From assembly GCA_019671005.1 (NCBI GenBank), contig CM033745.1, positions 2,589,146 through 2,653,145 on the forward strand: 64,000 nt of DNA, written 5' to 3'. Below the pieces are notes generated by a model, which was not told the DNA's origin, searched no databases, and saw only the letters and a program-made list of their open reading frames with translations. Below, piece after piece: positions 13,301 through 24,745 of the stretch (within the stretch, counting starts at the first letter, position 1; the number at the start of each line of letters is the position of its first letter). A program made the position numbers and the translations under genes. This DNA comes from Hibiscus mutabilis (taxonomy: Eukaryota > Streptophyta > Magnoliopsida > Malvales > Malvaceae).

Positions 13301-14316
13301 CTATCATTGAACCAAGGATCCAGTTCTCTCAACTTTCTTTTAGTGAATACTGAATACTATATTGCTTCAACTCATCCTGTATTCAACACAGGAATATGAG
13401 GACATGACACTCTAAGGACCTTCCAAATATAGTGAAAAACATAAAAAAATTTAAAATACTTGTTTTGAGACTTATATCAACTTCCAACACTCACAGCCGA
13501 GTACAAGTGACATAGGTTGAGTAAAAGAAAAGGACTAAAATACCTTCTTTTTCCAAATCCCAGGATTTGGTCACATTTGCAACACAGGCTTTTGCTCCCT
13601 TCTCAAGAAGGGAATTGAGCTGTGAGTGTGAGGGGGGCTTGGAGGTGGGAGAGTGCTTCATGACGATTTTTTTCCTATAGCTAATGTTAGTCTAATTCTT
13701 TTCTTTTGGCAGGAAAAGACTCTTTCTGATGATAAATGAACTTCCAACCATATTTATTTGATAGGTTGTAAAGTTAGTCATTCTTTTCTTTTGGAAAAAA
13801 TGATAAAGCCATCAAAGGACCAATCTGCTAATCACAACAGCAGTGGCAAAAGCAAATCAAGTGCTAAGGTGATTTGAAGTTAAACATAAATGCTTGTGTT
13901 TTTCTTCCTTTTATATGCAGTGATCTAATTTAATGTCACGTTGATATCCTTGGTGTTTGCAGTCTCGTCAATCTGAACCCCAGACTAAGATGGTAAAGAT
14001 GTCTCCACCATCCAAGGATGAGGATGAGAGTGGGGAAGAAGACGAGGAAGATGATGAACAGGGTGCCACTTGCGGGGCTTGTGGGGATAGCTATGGAACT
14101 GATGAGTTCTGGATTTGCTGCGATATCTGTGAGAGATGGTTTCATGGCAAATGTGTGAAGATTACACCTGCAAAGGCCGAGCATATCAAGCAGTACAAGT
14201 GCCTGAGTTGCAGTAGCAAGAGGGCTAGAAATGAAACAGACAAGGTTGGTTTTATGGCTTTTTTCGTTACTGTTTTAGAAGTAAAACAGAGTTTGCACCT
14301 TTTAGTTGATGAATGA
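10325..14316 (+). pseudogene. Alfin-like PHD-finger gene, exon 4 disrupted
   Basis: Five exons fit the Alfin-like family: 10325-10421, 10534-10566, 12072-12297, 13713-13868 and 13963-14316. Exons 1-3 encode the Alfin N-terminal domain (MEGIPHPIPKTVEEVFNDF..., ETWEVNLP). Exon 5 encodes an acidic linker and a C4HC3 PHD finger (CGACGDSYGTDEFWICCDIC, then WFHGKCVKI), which in this family reads H3K4me3 in the nucleus. Exon 4 starts correctly (KRLFLMINELPTIF) and ends with the expected Ser/Lys-rich linker. Between them 13756-13808 is abnormal: TGA at 13759-13761, a second stop directly after, and a length that shifts frame. Part of it (13773-13794) copies the intron-3 pyrimidine tract at 13686-13709. 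The C-terminus runs about 26 codons past the usual SSKRAR end. Unless the assembly is wrong, no normal protein is made. Confidence 0.8.
13773..13794 (+). repeat. Short duplicated splice-acceptor tract within exon 4
   Basis: The 22 bases GTTAGTCATTCTTTTCTTTTGG repeat 13686-13709 (the end of intron 3) with a 2-base difference, 87 bp downstream of the original. The copy sits where the Alfin-like reading frame breaks. It looks like a templated insertion made during double-strand-break repair. Confidence 0.7.
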
Positions 14317-15803
14317 ATTTCAATGACTGCAGATTGGATTTTATGTTCTGCTACTCTTTGCTCCTGCTTTGTTTAATTTTTATTTACAATTGTGTTTTTA
14401 ACTGATGCTGGCATCTAGAATTACTTTATATTATATGTGTATATATAGGGATGTTATCAACACACACAGTAAAACTCATTTAATTTCCAACGGATCCATT
14501 GGATGAGTGAAATTGAATATTATTATATTTTTTACAAAAAAATATAAAATAATTAGTGATTTTTAATCATTCAATTTATCAATATAATTTTATATTTTGT
14601 TATGAATGTAAAATATCAAATTGATACAAATATTTTTATTATATATTTGATATATTTGTACTTTGTTATAATTGATTCAAAAAAATATAAAAGTAATTGA
14701 ATTTTACACAATATAAATAGATCTCAATTTATATACATATATATTTATATATAGTGGCACTTACACAGTCAACTAATGAATTTAATTACAAATATTTTAT
14801 ATTTTTTTATAATTGATATATTTGTAATTTAATTGTTGAATTTATTAATATAATTGTATTTTGTTATGAACGTAAAACATCCAATTGATATGATACTTTA
14901 TTATATTAGTTGCGAATGAAGTTTTTTTATTAAGTAAAGATGTTTAGATTTTAAAGGTAAATATCAAACCCGCATAAAATAAGACAATATAAATATCTTT
15001 ATTATTAAACCAATTAATGGTTCTCATAATATAATCTTTATTGATATTAATAGAAAGTCCCATGTTTGATATATGTTTTTAATAAAGAAAACTCATCACA
15101 TATTAATACGAATGAAGCCTAAGTTATTTGTGATGCTAATCAAATCAAGTCTATGAAACAATAAAGACTTGTGTTTTAAAAGTTTTAGAACTTATATAAT
15201 AATTTTTTTTTTCTATTATTATTATTTATATATCAAACGTGTGCTTAATGCATACAATTAATCTCACTAGTTGAAATATGCGGGATTAAAGATTATATGC
15301 AGTGTAATATCTTTCATTTTAATTAACTAGAAGTTCAGAGTTTTTTTTTTCTTCATAAGTTTAGTACTTCAAGAAATATATTTTGTATATGCGGTGAATA
15401 TTTGTTGAGATGATCAGTAATAAAATGGGAGAACACCTTAGTTTGGTGAGATCAATTCTTGCTCTTTCAAATTTGGTGTTTTGTTTATAACATAAATTAT
15501 ATTGAAATTAAAATTAGGACCCCAAAAATCAAAGCATGTATCATTTGATCTTACCAATGGTTAATTACATTAAGATTTTAATCAAAATGTTGTACATCTC
15601 TGTCAGGCTTGGTGAGAGACAATGCATAGCTATTTGCAAGGCGAGGTACCAAAACTTCTCTACTCTTCATCAGGATTTCTTTTGGGCCTTTTGGCTAGCA
15701 GATCCCATAGACTAGTAAAAGAATAAAATAAATAAATAAATAAATGTGTTGACAGGTTAGGAAAGAATAACCCTAAACCCATTACTTTTCTAATTAGTAT
15801 GTT

Positions 15804-15836
<33 letters not shown>

Positions 15837-15884
15837 GATATAAATTATTTTAGTAATTTAAGGAATCCATAATGCCAAAAAAAT
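14317..15884. other. AT-rich intergenic DNA with microsatellites
   Basis: No gene is supported. The region is very AT-rich and holds a third copy of the dispersed AAGTAAAGATG repeat (about 14925-15035), an (AATA)n tract near 15722-15744 and an (AAT)n tract at about 15806-15835. Confidence 0.6.
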
Positions 15885-16319
15885 GTCATTAACGTTTGAC
15901 TGAATAATTATTTTGATTTGTATTCTTTTTTTTGAACCCATTTAACCCTAACGTTTTATTTTGGGTCAAAATGATCTCTATGCGGATAAAAACTATTAGT
16001 TAATTGACGATAAATAGCTTGAAATGACGTGACAAATCTACATGACAGTGCACATCGCGTTTGCAGTGTCATATAGACAAATATAATGACTTCACATAAT
16101 GACACACCAGTCAAAAAATATTTTTATAAAATTATATATAATATAAAATATTTTTTCTTCTAACGCGTCGTTTTGTAAAGTCATTACAAGTTGTTTATAG
16201 CCAGTCGATTAATAATTTTTATCTGCAAAAGAGTCATTTTAACTTAAAATGAAATGTTAGATTAAATTAATTTAAAAAAAGTAAAGATTAAAATGACTAT
16301 TTCAGTCCAATATTATGAC
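15885..16319. mobile_element. Foldback MITE, copy A
   Basis: The arms at about 15885-16030 and 16180-16319 are imperfect reverse complements of roughly 140 bp; for example GGGTCAAAATGATCTCTATG pairs with CAAAAGAGTCATTTTAACTT. A second member is at about 28808-29185. No coding capacity is present. The class (Mutator-like or hAT-like) cannot be decided without clear target duplications. Confidence 0.65.
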
Positions 16320-17344
16320 GTATTTAGTCTTATACCTTTAAGAAAGTGGGAGAATCTGTAATCAATCTTATTCTCCTAGTCCGCCCCTCATGTCTCTAAA
16401 TAAATAGACTCATGTTTAGGTTGGGAAGTTCTGTAATAGAAAATAAACATGGTATGGATATCCCCCGGCCCACCCCACCCCACGAAAATTTCTTCCAAAC
16501 CCTATATATATATATATATGTAAGATTGGGATTCTGGAACGAAAGAGTTTGTCTATAAACACAACCCATCGCATGAAATGGCCTTACTGGAATTTTCCAT
16601 ACTTTTCCTCGCCATTTTTCAGGTTTGACTTAGGGATGTAAAAAGTTGATTTAATCTAAAAATTTGAATGATATTTGTTCAGAGTCAGAATTTGATCTGG
16701 GCAAGCGATGACCCGAAATTAATCTGTAATCGACTGTTTTTGTCTTATACTCGAGTTGGACCTGTTACTGTAGTAACCGAATTCGACATGCATCCGACCG
16801 AGAACGACCTGAAATTGAATTGAACATGTTACTGTAGATCCAGAACAAGACTTGCACCCGATTGAAACGAACTCGAACCCGAGACTAACTTGGCAGATAA
16901 TTGATATTACCCGACTGAATCGACCCGATATTCGATTTTACCCGACTTGTTTTAAACTCGACCTGGTAATTGTCCCAACTTGTTGTGAACCCAACCTGTT
17001 GTTGACCTGAACTGATATTGACCTACCTTGATATTTAACTGACATGTAATTGAGTAAGTCTATAATTTGATGATTTGATAAATTTATTATATTATAATAT
17101 GATAAACTAATTTTCACCATTTAAATTATTAGTTTTTATATTTAAAATTATTGTTGTTAAATAATTCAATTATTAACTATTAATTTATTAAATTATATAT
17201 AAGAATATATATATATAATCAATTTAAAATATTGATAAATATAAACTATTAATTTTTAAAATTAATTTAAAGTGTTAAATAATATTCTTGTTATACAATT
17301 AAAATATCTAAAAAAAAGAGATTAGATTTAGATATTCATTTTAG

Positions 17345-17600
17345 GGTAAAATTTTGATACATAGGTTACACAAGCTTGTGTATTTACACTATAAAAACTC
17401 AAATCCTAAATTCCTAACCCTAAAAAAATAAACCTCACACTCTAAACCCTAAACCATAAATTCTAAACACTAACCTTAAATTCTAAACCATACAACCTAA
17501 ATCCCTAAACCCTAAACCTTAAACTAAAACCCTAACCCCTAAAACTAAAAGGCACGTGTAAACTAAAGTTTACATGTCCTGTGTATCAAAGTTTTTCCTT
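17345..17600. repeat. Degenerate telomere-like tract with inverted flanks
   Basis: The core (about 17395-17545) is a string of variants of CCCTAAA, the plant telomere unit. It is bounded by an imperfect inverted repeat (AAAATTTTGATACATAGGT on the left; CTGTGTATCAAAGTTTTT on the right). Similar arrangements occur at 20406-20933, 29220-29415 and 38110-38290, which suggests a mobile family with a telomere-like core rather than a true telomere relic. Confidence 0.6.
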
Positions 17601-18119
17601 CATTTTACACTATTAAATTTGGAATTTGTTAAATAATTCAACGCTTAGTAATAATTTAATATGCCTTTTAGTTGACACTACAGTCACTACTAAGTAAGTA
17701 TAGTTATTCATTTGTCTTTTTTTCTTATTAACTTAACTAAATTTTATTGATTAACTTGATCAAATTTTATTGGGAAAGATTAAAAACTTTTTGTTGATTT
17801 GATAAAAACAAAATATTAGAAGGTTAACCGTTTCTATTCTAATGTTTTAAATTCATAGTTGTAATTATAATACCGTTAATTTTAATTATCGTATACAAAT
17901 TAAAGACGCTGATAAAGAATTTTGGTGAAAATAAAGTAAACTTAAAAATGAATAAAACAAAAATTTATTACAATTTAAAAATGTGTCGCAACTTTGTAAA
18001 CTTACAACTGTACAAATTAGTTTAAGGATTAGGGGTTCATGTTTGGGGTTTAGGGGTAAATGTTTTAAGTGGAATGTTTGGGGTAATGGTATTAGTTTAG
18101 GGATTTGGGGTTTATTTTT

Positions 18120-18440
18120 GGTCATATTAGTCTCTAATTTTTAACCGAATTGACCCCTATTTATTTCAAAAAAAATCTAATCTAGTCCAATGTTTTTAAT
18201 ATGATGATATTTTTGTTCATTATAGTCCCTAAAACTTTATTTTTAGCCAAAATTGACCCATATATATTTATATTTTTGGTAATTTATTCGAATAATATTT
18301 TTGTTTATTCTAGTCCCTACAATTTAATTTTTAGTCAAAATTGCCTCATATTTATTTATATTTTTGGTAAATTAGTCCAATAATATTTTTGTATATTCTA
18401 GTAGCTAAATTTAATTTTTAGTCCCAATTGACCCTATTCA
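18120..18440 (+). repeat. 88-bp tandem repeat, array 1
   Basis: The unit begins TAGTCCCTAAAA and contains TTTTTAGCCAAAATTGACC and AATAATATTTTTGTTTATTC. Unit starts at 18223, 18311 and 18399 are spaced exactly 88 bp. An inverted copy lies at about 18541-18670. Confidence 0.75.
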
Positions 18441-19189
18441 TTTTTGAAAGTGGAGAAATTTAATTTTTAGTCCATAAACAAAAATTAAGGACCAATTTGA
18501 CAATTTGAAAGTGGAGAAATTTGAGAGTCCAGTGACCAATTTTACCATAAAATTAAATATGGTCAATTTTGGCTAAAAATTAAATCTTAGGAACTAAAAT
18601 AAACAAGAACATCAGCATATTAAAATTATTAGACTAAATTACAAAAATTCAAAATAAATAGGGTTCAATTTCATATAAAAGTACATTTTTAAGGACTAAA
18701 TATTACCGTGGGGAGGGCCGGAGGGGATTGCTATATCCGAAGTTCAAATTGTGGGGATACTTGTGATTAAATTGAATTAAATTAAAATTTAAAAGTAAAT
18801 ATTAGGACTAAAATGCAACATTTTAAACACAGCATGACTTAAAAAGTAATTAATCTCTAACCTAAAAATAGGCGCCTTATTCCCCTCTAAAATTCTGTCA
18901 TTTTCCTTTTTTTAACCAATTATTTTTTCTTTTTTTCTTTAATTAAAATGAATGGGCCGAGAGAGAAAGAACCTGCCCAGATATTTAGGTTGCGGTAATT
19001 ATTTTTTTAGCCCTTCCTACTTTAGATGTTTTTTATTTAAACCATTAATGTTCACTTTTAAGTTTTAGTTTAATTCAATTGAGTCCCAATTTAAGTTAAT
19101 TTAATTGAGATTCGGCATTTAATGTTAGAGTTATTTTAATTAGGTATGTAATTTATGCTTCTAGGTTTTAATTTAGATCAGTTAAATTT

Positions 19190-19690
19190 TTTTAACCGAA
19201 ATGGCCCCTATTTTCTAAATTTTTGTAATCTAGCCCAATGTTTTTAATATGATGATATTTTTGTTCATTCTAGTCCCTAAAACTTTATTTTTAGCCGAAA
19301 TTGATCCATATATATTTCTATTTTTATTAATTTAGTTTAATAATATTTTTATTTATTCTAGTCCCTACAATTTAATTTTTAGTCAAAATTGCCCCGTATT
19401 TATTTATATTTTTGACAATTTAGTCTAATAATTTTTTATTTATTCTAGTACCTAAAATTTAATTTTTAGTCGAAATTGGCCCCTATTCATTTTTTGTAAT
19501 TTAGTCAAATATTTTTAATATGATGATATTATTATCCATGTTAGTCCCTAAAATTTTATTTTAACCAAAATTTTATTTTTCACCAAAATTGACCCTTTTT
19601 ATTTCTAATTTTTGTAATTTACTCCAATATTTTAAATAATGATGATATTTTTGTTCATTCTAGTGCATAATATTTATTTTTAATGTGATT
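19190..19690 (+). repeat. 88-bp tandem repeat, array 2
   Basis: The unit is the same as in array 1, with starts at 19271, 19359, 19446, 19542 and 19661. The last two spacings are longer (96 and 119 bp) because of small insertions. It lies about 750 bp beyond array 1, with the inverted copy in between. Confidence 0.75.
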
Positions 19691-20405
19691 CGTGTTCGTG
19701 AAAGGCGTTAAATAATTCACTCGAAATGACCCAACCCAAAGTCTATCGATTATTTGTATCAAACTCAAACTTAATACGAATTCGAAACCCGAAATTAATC
19801 CGACCTGAAATGAACCCGACTTGAAATGAACCCAACCTGAAGTCTACCCGAGCCCGAATTAACCCGTCAATTAACTAATTCGAACCCGACCTAAAATGAA
19901 CCCGCACCCGACTCGAATTGATTCAAAACATCAAATCAACTTAAAATGACTTGCACCCGATTTAACGTGACCTGGCAGGACCCGACCTAAAACTCATCCG
20001 ATTACATGTTTTTACATCCCTAATTTGACTCTCCCCTACCTTTGGTTTGAGTGGCCCATTATATCCTATTATTACCACATGTATTTAAACAAATAGAATT
20101 GTATTTGTGGTCCGTGTGTCTTATATCTATATGTATAACCAACATTAATTTGGATGGTACCAACCAACCATTCAACTTAAACATCAAATTAATTATTCTA
20201 AAGGATAAAGTTCCACCCAGAAAAATAAAAGAGAATTTATGTAATTTGTATTGGGCTAAGATATAAAAAACGCATTACTATTGATTTTTCTGTAATATAT
20301 TGCGTTGTGGAGTAAAGTTTAATAGAGAATATGACCAGTCTCATTTAACCCGATTTTATTTACGAGATTGAAAAATAAAGAGTTTTACTCTATACATCTT
20401 TTAGG

Positions 20406-20933
20406 GTTGTGCATAAAAACTACTAGATTCTTATCATTAATTGTTATTTTTACTTTTTAATAGAATTTATTAGAATATAATTAATTATATTCTTAAAACA
20501 TTAAACATCATTGATTCATGGTATTTAATGTAATTAATAATTATGTAAAAGAGTTCAAGTGTTTAGGGTTTATGATTTATAATTTTAGGGTTTTAGGGTT
20601 TATTATTTAGGGTTTCAGTGTTGTTGTATTTTATGGTTTATAGGGTTTAGGTTTATGGTTTATGGTTTATGGTTTAGTGTTTAAGGTGTAAGATTTAGGG
20701 TTTCTAGGGTTTATGGTTTATGATTTATGGTTTAGTGTTTAAGGTGCAAGATTTAGGGTTTAGGGTTAGCATTTAGGATGTTAAGATTTAATTCTATTAA
20801 ACACTGATTAATGATATTTAATTTTTTAAAAATATAATTAATTATATTTTAATAGATTTCATTGAAAAATAAAATAATTATTAATGATAAAAATCTAATA
20901 ACTCTTATACACAGTAAAACTTAAAATAAAATA
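20406..20933. mobile_element. Foldback element with telomere-like core
   Basis: The arms at about 20406-20519 and 20801-20933 are reverse complements over roughly 110 bp; both contain ATATAATTAATTATAT-type sequence. The loop (20560-20780) is a run of TTTAGGGTTTATGGTTTA-like units, degenerate versions of the plant telomere repeat. No coding sequence is present. Confidence 0.7.
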
Positions 20934-23499
20934 ATATCACTAAATATTAGCTATAATAGTAATATGCATTGTATTGCCCGAGAAAATTTATATTTGTGGA
21001 TTAAAAAGATATTGTTGTAACTTACAACTTGTAAGGACATCCAAGATTGATTTTTATAAACTATAAAATAAATATAAATGATGTTTTAATTAGATTAAAC
21101 ACCCTTTTCTTCTAAACAATGACGAGCTTAGTTTTTTTATAAAAAGAAAAGAAAGAAAAATCATGGCCCTATTATATTAGGGCATCATGAACCATGTGGG
21201 TGCATAATTGGGCACAGTTGCCTTTGATTTTAAGTAACAAGACAAAAGATACTTTCAATGTTTACATGTTTTGTTATCAACGTTTATATATTTTGTTATT
21301 TAACCTTTTTTTGAAGCAAACAATTCTTAACATTTCAATTTGGTCTAAATATGTCATATTAAATAGAAACTCTCAGTCAACTGACGGTCAACGACTGATA
21401 TTGACTGAACTTACCATGTATTAAGATATGCTGATGTGTCAGCATCATATTCACCACGTGTCAACATTATATTCGCCACGTGTCACCATTCGATTCAGCC
21501 ACGTGCATCATAGTCAACCACGTGTCACCATAAAAAAGGGTATAACAAAATAATTAAAAAAAAATCTAACGTGCCACGTCAGCCGATCTTAACGCATGGC
21601 AAGTCGAGTCAAAATCAGCCGTTGACCGTCAGTTGATTGGCAGTTTTCATCTAACATGAACATATTTGGACCAAATTAAAATGTTAGAAGTTATTTGCTC
21701 CAAAAAAAAATAAGTGATCAAATGATAAAACATGCAAATGTTGAAACATCTTTTGTCATTTTGCCTTGATTTTAATTGAAGGTTTGGTCCCCCAATACCT
21801 AACTTCTTCTCATTGGATGCTCGAAAAATATAGGCTTTCCCTGCATTGAATTGATTAAATTATCAATTTCATTGATTTAATCATATAAAAGGGTAGATTA
21901 TGGAATGTTTTGGATTACTAATGGGTGGGTTAAATTAGGAATGTGTTGCATGCTTGCTCAGACAAATAGGTGCATTAGTTATGGATCATTAGATACCGAA
22001 TTATAAAAATAATCATGGACTCTCCAAAGTTAATTATTTCTTTACCATTAACAACAGTTCCAGCCCAACAGCTGTGATTACTTAGCCCAAGTAAGTTATT
22101 GTAAATGATAAAATTTATTTACTGAAATTTATATTTAATGTTGGTAAATATGGATATTCATTACTTACAAATCTTATTTTATTTACCGAGGTTGAATCGA
22201 AGTTATGATTTTCAAGAAAAAGAGAGACTGCGCAAGAATAATGATGGGCTGTTTGGGAGATGAGAAAATCCCTTGAAATACTACAAAATCCAATTGTTCC
22301 CTTAAACTTATCTTTTCTCCACCCCTTTATTTTCTTGGTGGACCGATGTTTTAATATAATGTTATTTTAAGATATTAATTAATAAAGAAATATGATATTT
22401 CAAGCACATTAAAACATTAAAAAACACCGATTAATAAAAACAATAAACACATAAATAGTTTAAGCTGGCCACCACATCGATTATCTTGGCTTTGGCTAAA
22501 TTTCCACATGGAATGGAACCCTTGTTGTCCCTTTCTCTTGGAATTCAGATACTTTACCGATTTTCCAGCTCCATAACAATAACCAAACTGTACGAAGAAT
22601 GATGTTCCACTTCCATCACCATCATAGAGAAAACAAGATGCATTGATTTAGAGTCATTTGGATCTGGAATCTGATTTGGATTTATTGATGATCAAAGCTA
22701 GGAAGGGCCAGGGGGCAGGGGCACCGTATAATTTCCCCTTTCACCAAAACTTTTATACTGTATTGTGCACACAATAATGAGGATATGTTAATTAGTGGTA
22801 ATAATAATGGTGAAATTGTGGCGAAATGGAATTTGCTGTTGCGTGGGGGGATGTGTTTTCTCTATCTCCTACAAACGAATGATTTAGTAGGGTTTTGTTA
22901 TTTTTTTAAACAGTCTATACAAGGTTTTAAAGTAGTGTATATTCAGATATATTTTTAATTTTTTGAATCATTAATACTTTGTACACGACTATATTATTAA
23001 AGAGAATGTGAATATGAGATTCTTTAAATAGTCGAATGATTAATAATGTTTATTTATTTTTACCGCATGTGAGTTTGAATTTTATATTTATATTTGAAAT
23101 TTAAATCTATATTATAAAAAAATATGGATATCTACAAGATACAGGGATTGATAGAATTGTCATGTTACAATGTTATTCTTTTTTTCTTGAACTTCTCAAG
23201 ATTCATCTCTTCTGCCGCTTGTCGTCTTCTTAGATTTTGAATATTTATCTTCCATACATATATTCCTTTGTCCCATTTTTTAATCTTAAATCAGTTAAGG
23301 CCAGATTTATCACCTGAAAGAAATTGATTAACAGACCAAATTAGATGAACTAAAAGAATTCTTGTAATGCTCATAACATAGATGATATACTCTGTCGGTC
23401 ATAAAAAAATACTTTAATCCCATCAACGAAGACTTGCGTCGCCACCTGCTCTTTGTCCGTTTACTCTTTGTTTTTAACGATTCCTGTATTAGAAGAAAA
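20934..23499. other. Intergenic region upstream of the first Dof gene
   Basis: No gene is supported. Apart from the foldback element at 21238-21765 the stretch is AT-rich single-copy-looking DNA. The last 200 bp should hold the Dof core promoter and leader, but no clear TATA box was identified. Confidence 0.5.
21238..21765. mobile_element. Foldback element with four G-boxes in its loop
   Basis: The arms at about 21238-21440 and 21572-21765 are imperfect reverse complements of nearly 200 bp (for example CAGTCAACTGACGGTCAACG versus CGTTGACCGTCAGTTGATTG). The loop carries four CACGTG hexamers at 21455, 21477, 21500 and 21519, most in the context CCACGTGTCA. CACGTG is the plant G-box/ABRE core bound by bHLH and bZIP factors. 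The element has no coding region. Confidence 0.7.
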
Positions 23500-24745
23500 T
23501 GTTGAGTAACTGCGAGAAGACGATTATCGTTTCTTCAACTTCTAACAATGAATGGCCTCAGGTTTAATTTTCACTACTCTCTCTATCTCAAGCAATTATT
23601 CGACAAAACAAGACCCTATTTTTGTTGTTTTGCTTTTGGAACAGAATATCTATGTTGTGTAGTTATTTCACCCTAAGAACACTCTTATCTCTTTTTGTTT
23701 TTTTTCCTTTCTATTTTCATTTATTTCCCTTTACTTTGGCCATGCACCACTTTGGTTGCAGAATCATATGGATGAGAAAGACCTGATGGAGTCAACAACA
23801 GCAAGGGTTATGGAGAAACCAAGCCAAGATCAACAGCAGCAGCAGCAAGCCCTAAAGTGCCCTCGTTGTGATTCATCAAACACTAAGTTCTGCTACTACA
23901 ACAACTACAGTTTATCACAGCCAAGACACTTCTGCAAGGCTTGTAAGCGTTATTGGACTCGGGGTGGCACTTTAAGGAATGTTCCAGTCGGAGGTGGATG
24001 TAGGAAGAACAAGCGTGTGAAGAGGCCAGCGGCTTCAGCCATTGATGGAGCTTCTCCAACATCTGGTGCAAATACTAACACTCCAATATCTCAACCTCAA
24101 ATCGATGTCTCTTCGACCTCAACTCATCATATCAACCCTTTATTTTATGGGTTAGCTAATACCCCATCTGGTATCAATCTTCCCTTTCCTCGGTTCAATT
24201 CAAGGGTTTCAGGTGTGGAAGGCGTAACAGGCTATGATCTCCAGCCTGCTTTAAACGCTCTGGGATTAGGGTTTTCTTCTGGGCTAGTGTCTAGTGATAC
24301 TGGGGACAGTGGTTATCGAAATGGTTTTAACACTACCCCGAGTAAGCAAATCGAGGATGCGGCGACTTCAAATCCACTCCTTTCAAGCCACTCCAATATC
24401 CTTGGATCCTCATCTTCTAGCACCACCACCACACCCACCGTTGCTTCTACTCTTTACCAACACAAGTTCATGAACGGCGGTGTTAAAATTACTCAACTGC
24501 CTAACCAAATGCATGCCTTAGCCACTTTCCAAGACCTTCAAATGACAGGTAACGGTGAAAATGGTCAAACCATGAAAGATATCAAAGTTGAAGAAGCACA
24601 AAGCAGAATGGAATGGCATGTACCATGCCAGAATCAGCTCGATCAAATCGGTTTATCTGACCCTGCGGTGTATTGGAGCACAACAAGCGTCGGTGCTTGG
24701 AATGATCCAGCAAACATTGGATCTGCAGTCACTAATCTGATCTAG
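23500..24745 (+). CDS. Dof zinc-finger transcription factor
   Basis: There are two coding exons, 23500-23562 and 23762-24745, with GT-AG borders (CAG|GTTT and GCAG|AAT); the predicted protein is 348 residues. The start at 23500 adds 21 residues (MLSNCEKTIIVSS...) to the second exon, a two-exon layout common in this family. The Dof finger spans residues 54-105: Cys54, Cys57, Cys79 and Cys82 form C-X2-C-X21-C-X2-C, followed by RYWTRGGTLRNVPVGGGCRK. Dof proteins are nuclear, bind AAAG cores and regulate plant transcription. A polyglutamine run precedes the finger; the C-terminus is Ser/Thr/Asn-rich and ends WNDPANIGSAVTNLI. No stop or frameshift is seen. The subgroup was not assigned. Confidence 0.93.

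Larger units (their letters stand above)
16631..20022. mobile_element. 3.4-kb hAT-like non-autonomous composite element
   Basis: The terminal inverted repeat is a perfect 14 bp, TAGGGATGTAAAAA at 16631-16644 and its complement at 20009-20022. The 8 bp outside are GTTTGACT (16623-16630) and ATTTGACT (20023-20030), a one-mismatch 8-bp target duplication. TAGGGATG-type ends and 8-bp duplications are characteristic of hAT transposons. The subterminal 350-400 bp on both sides are packed with degenerate ACCCGAC/CCGAA motifs (16690-17050 and 19700-20005), like the subterminal repeats of hAT elements. No transposase is encoded. The interior holds telomere-like tracts and 88-bp tandem repeats, so it is probably a nested composite. 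Confidence 0.7.

Noticed and set aside
13759..13812. A tiny extra intron that would rescue the Alfin-like frame
   Set aside because: The only GT...AG span there is about 44 bp, shorter than functional plant introns, and would not remove the first stop.
17395..17555. CCCTAAA-like tract as a relic of a chromosome end or fusion
   Set aside because: The units are too degenerate, and similar tracts with inverted flanks occur at three other sites, which fits a mobile family better.
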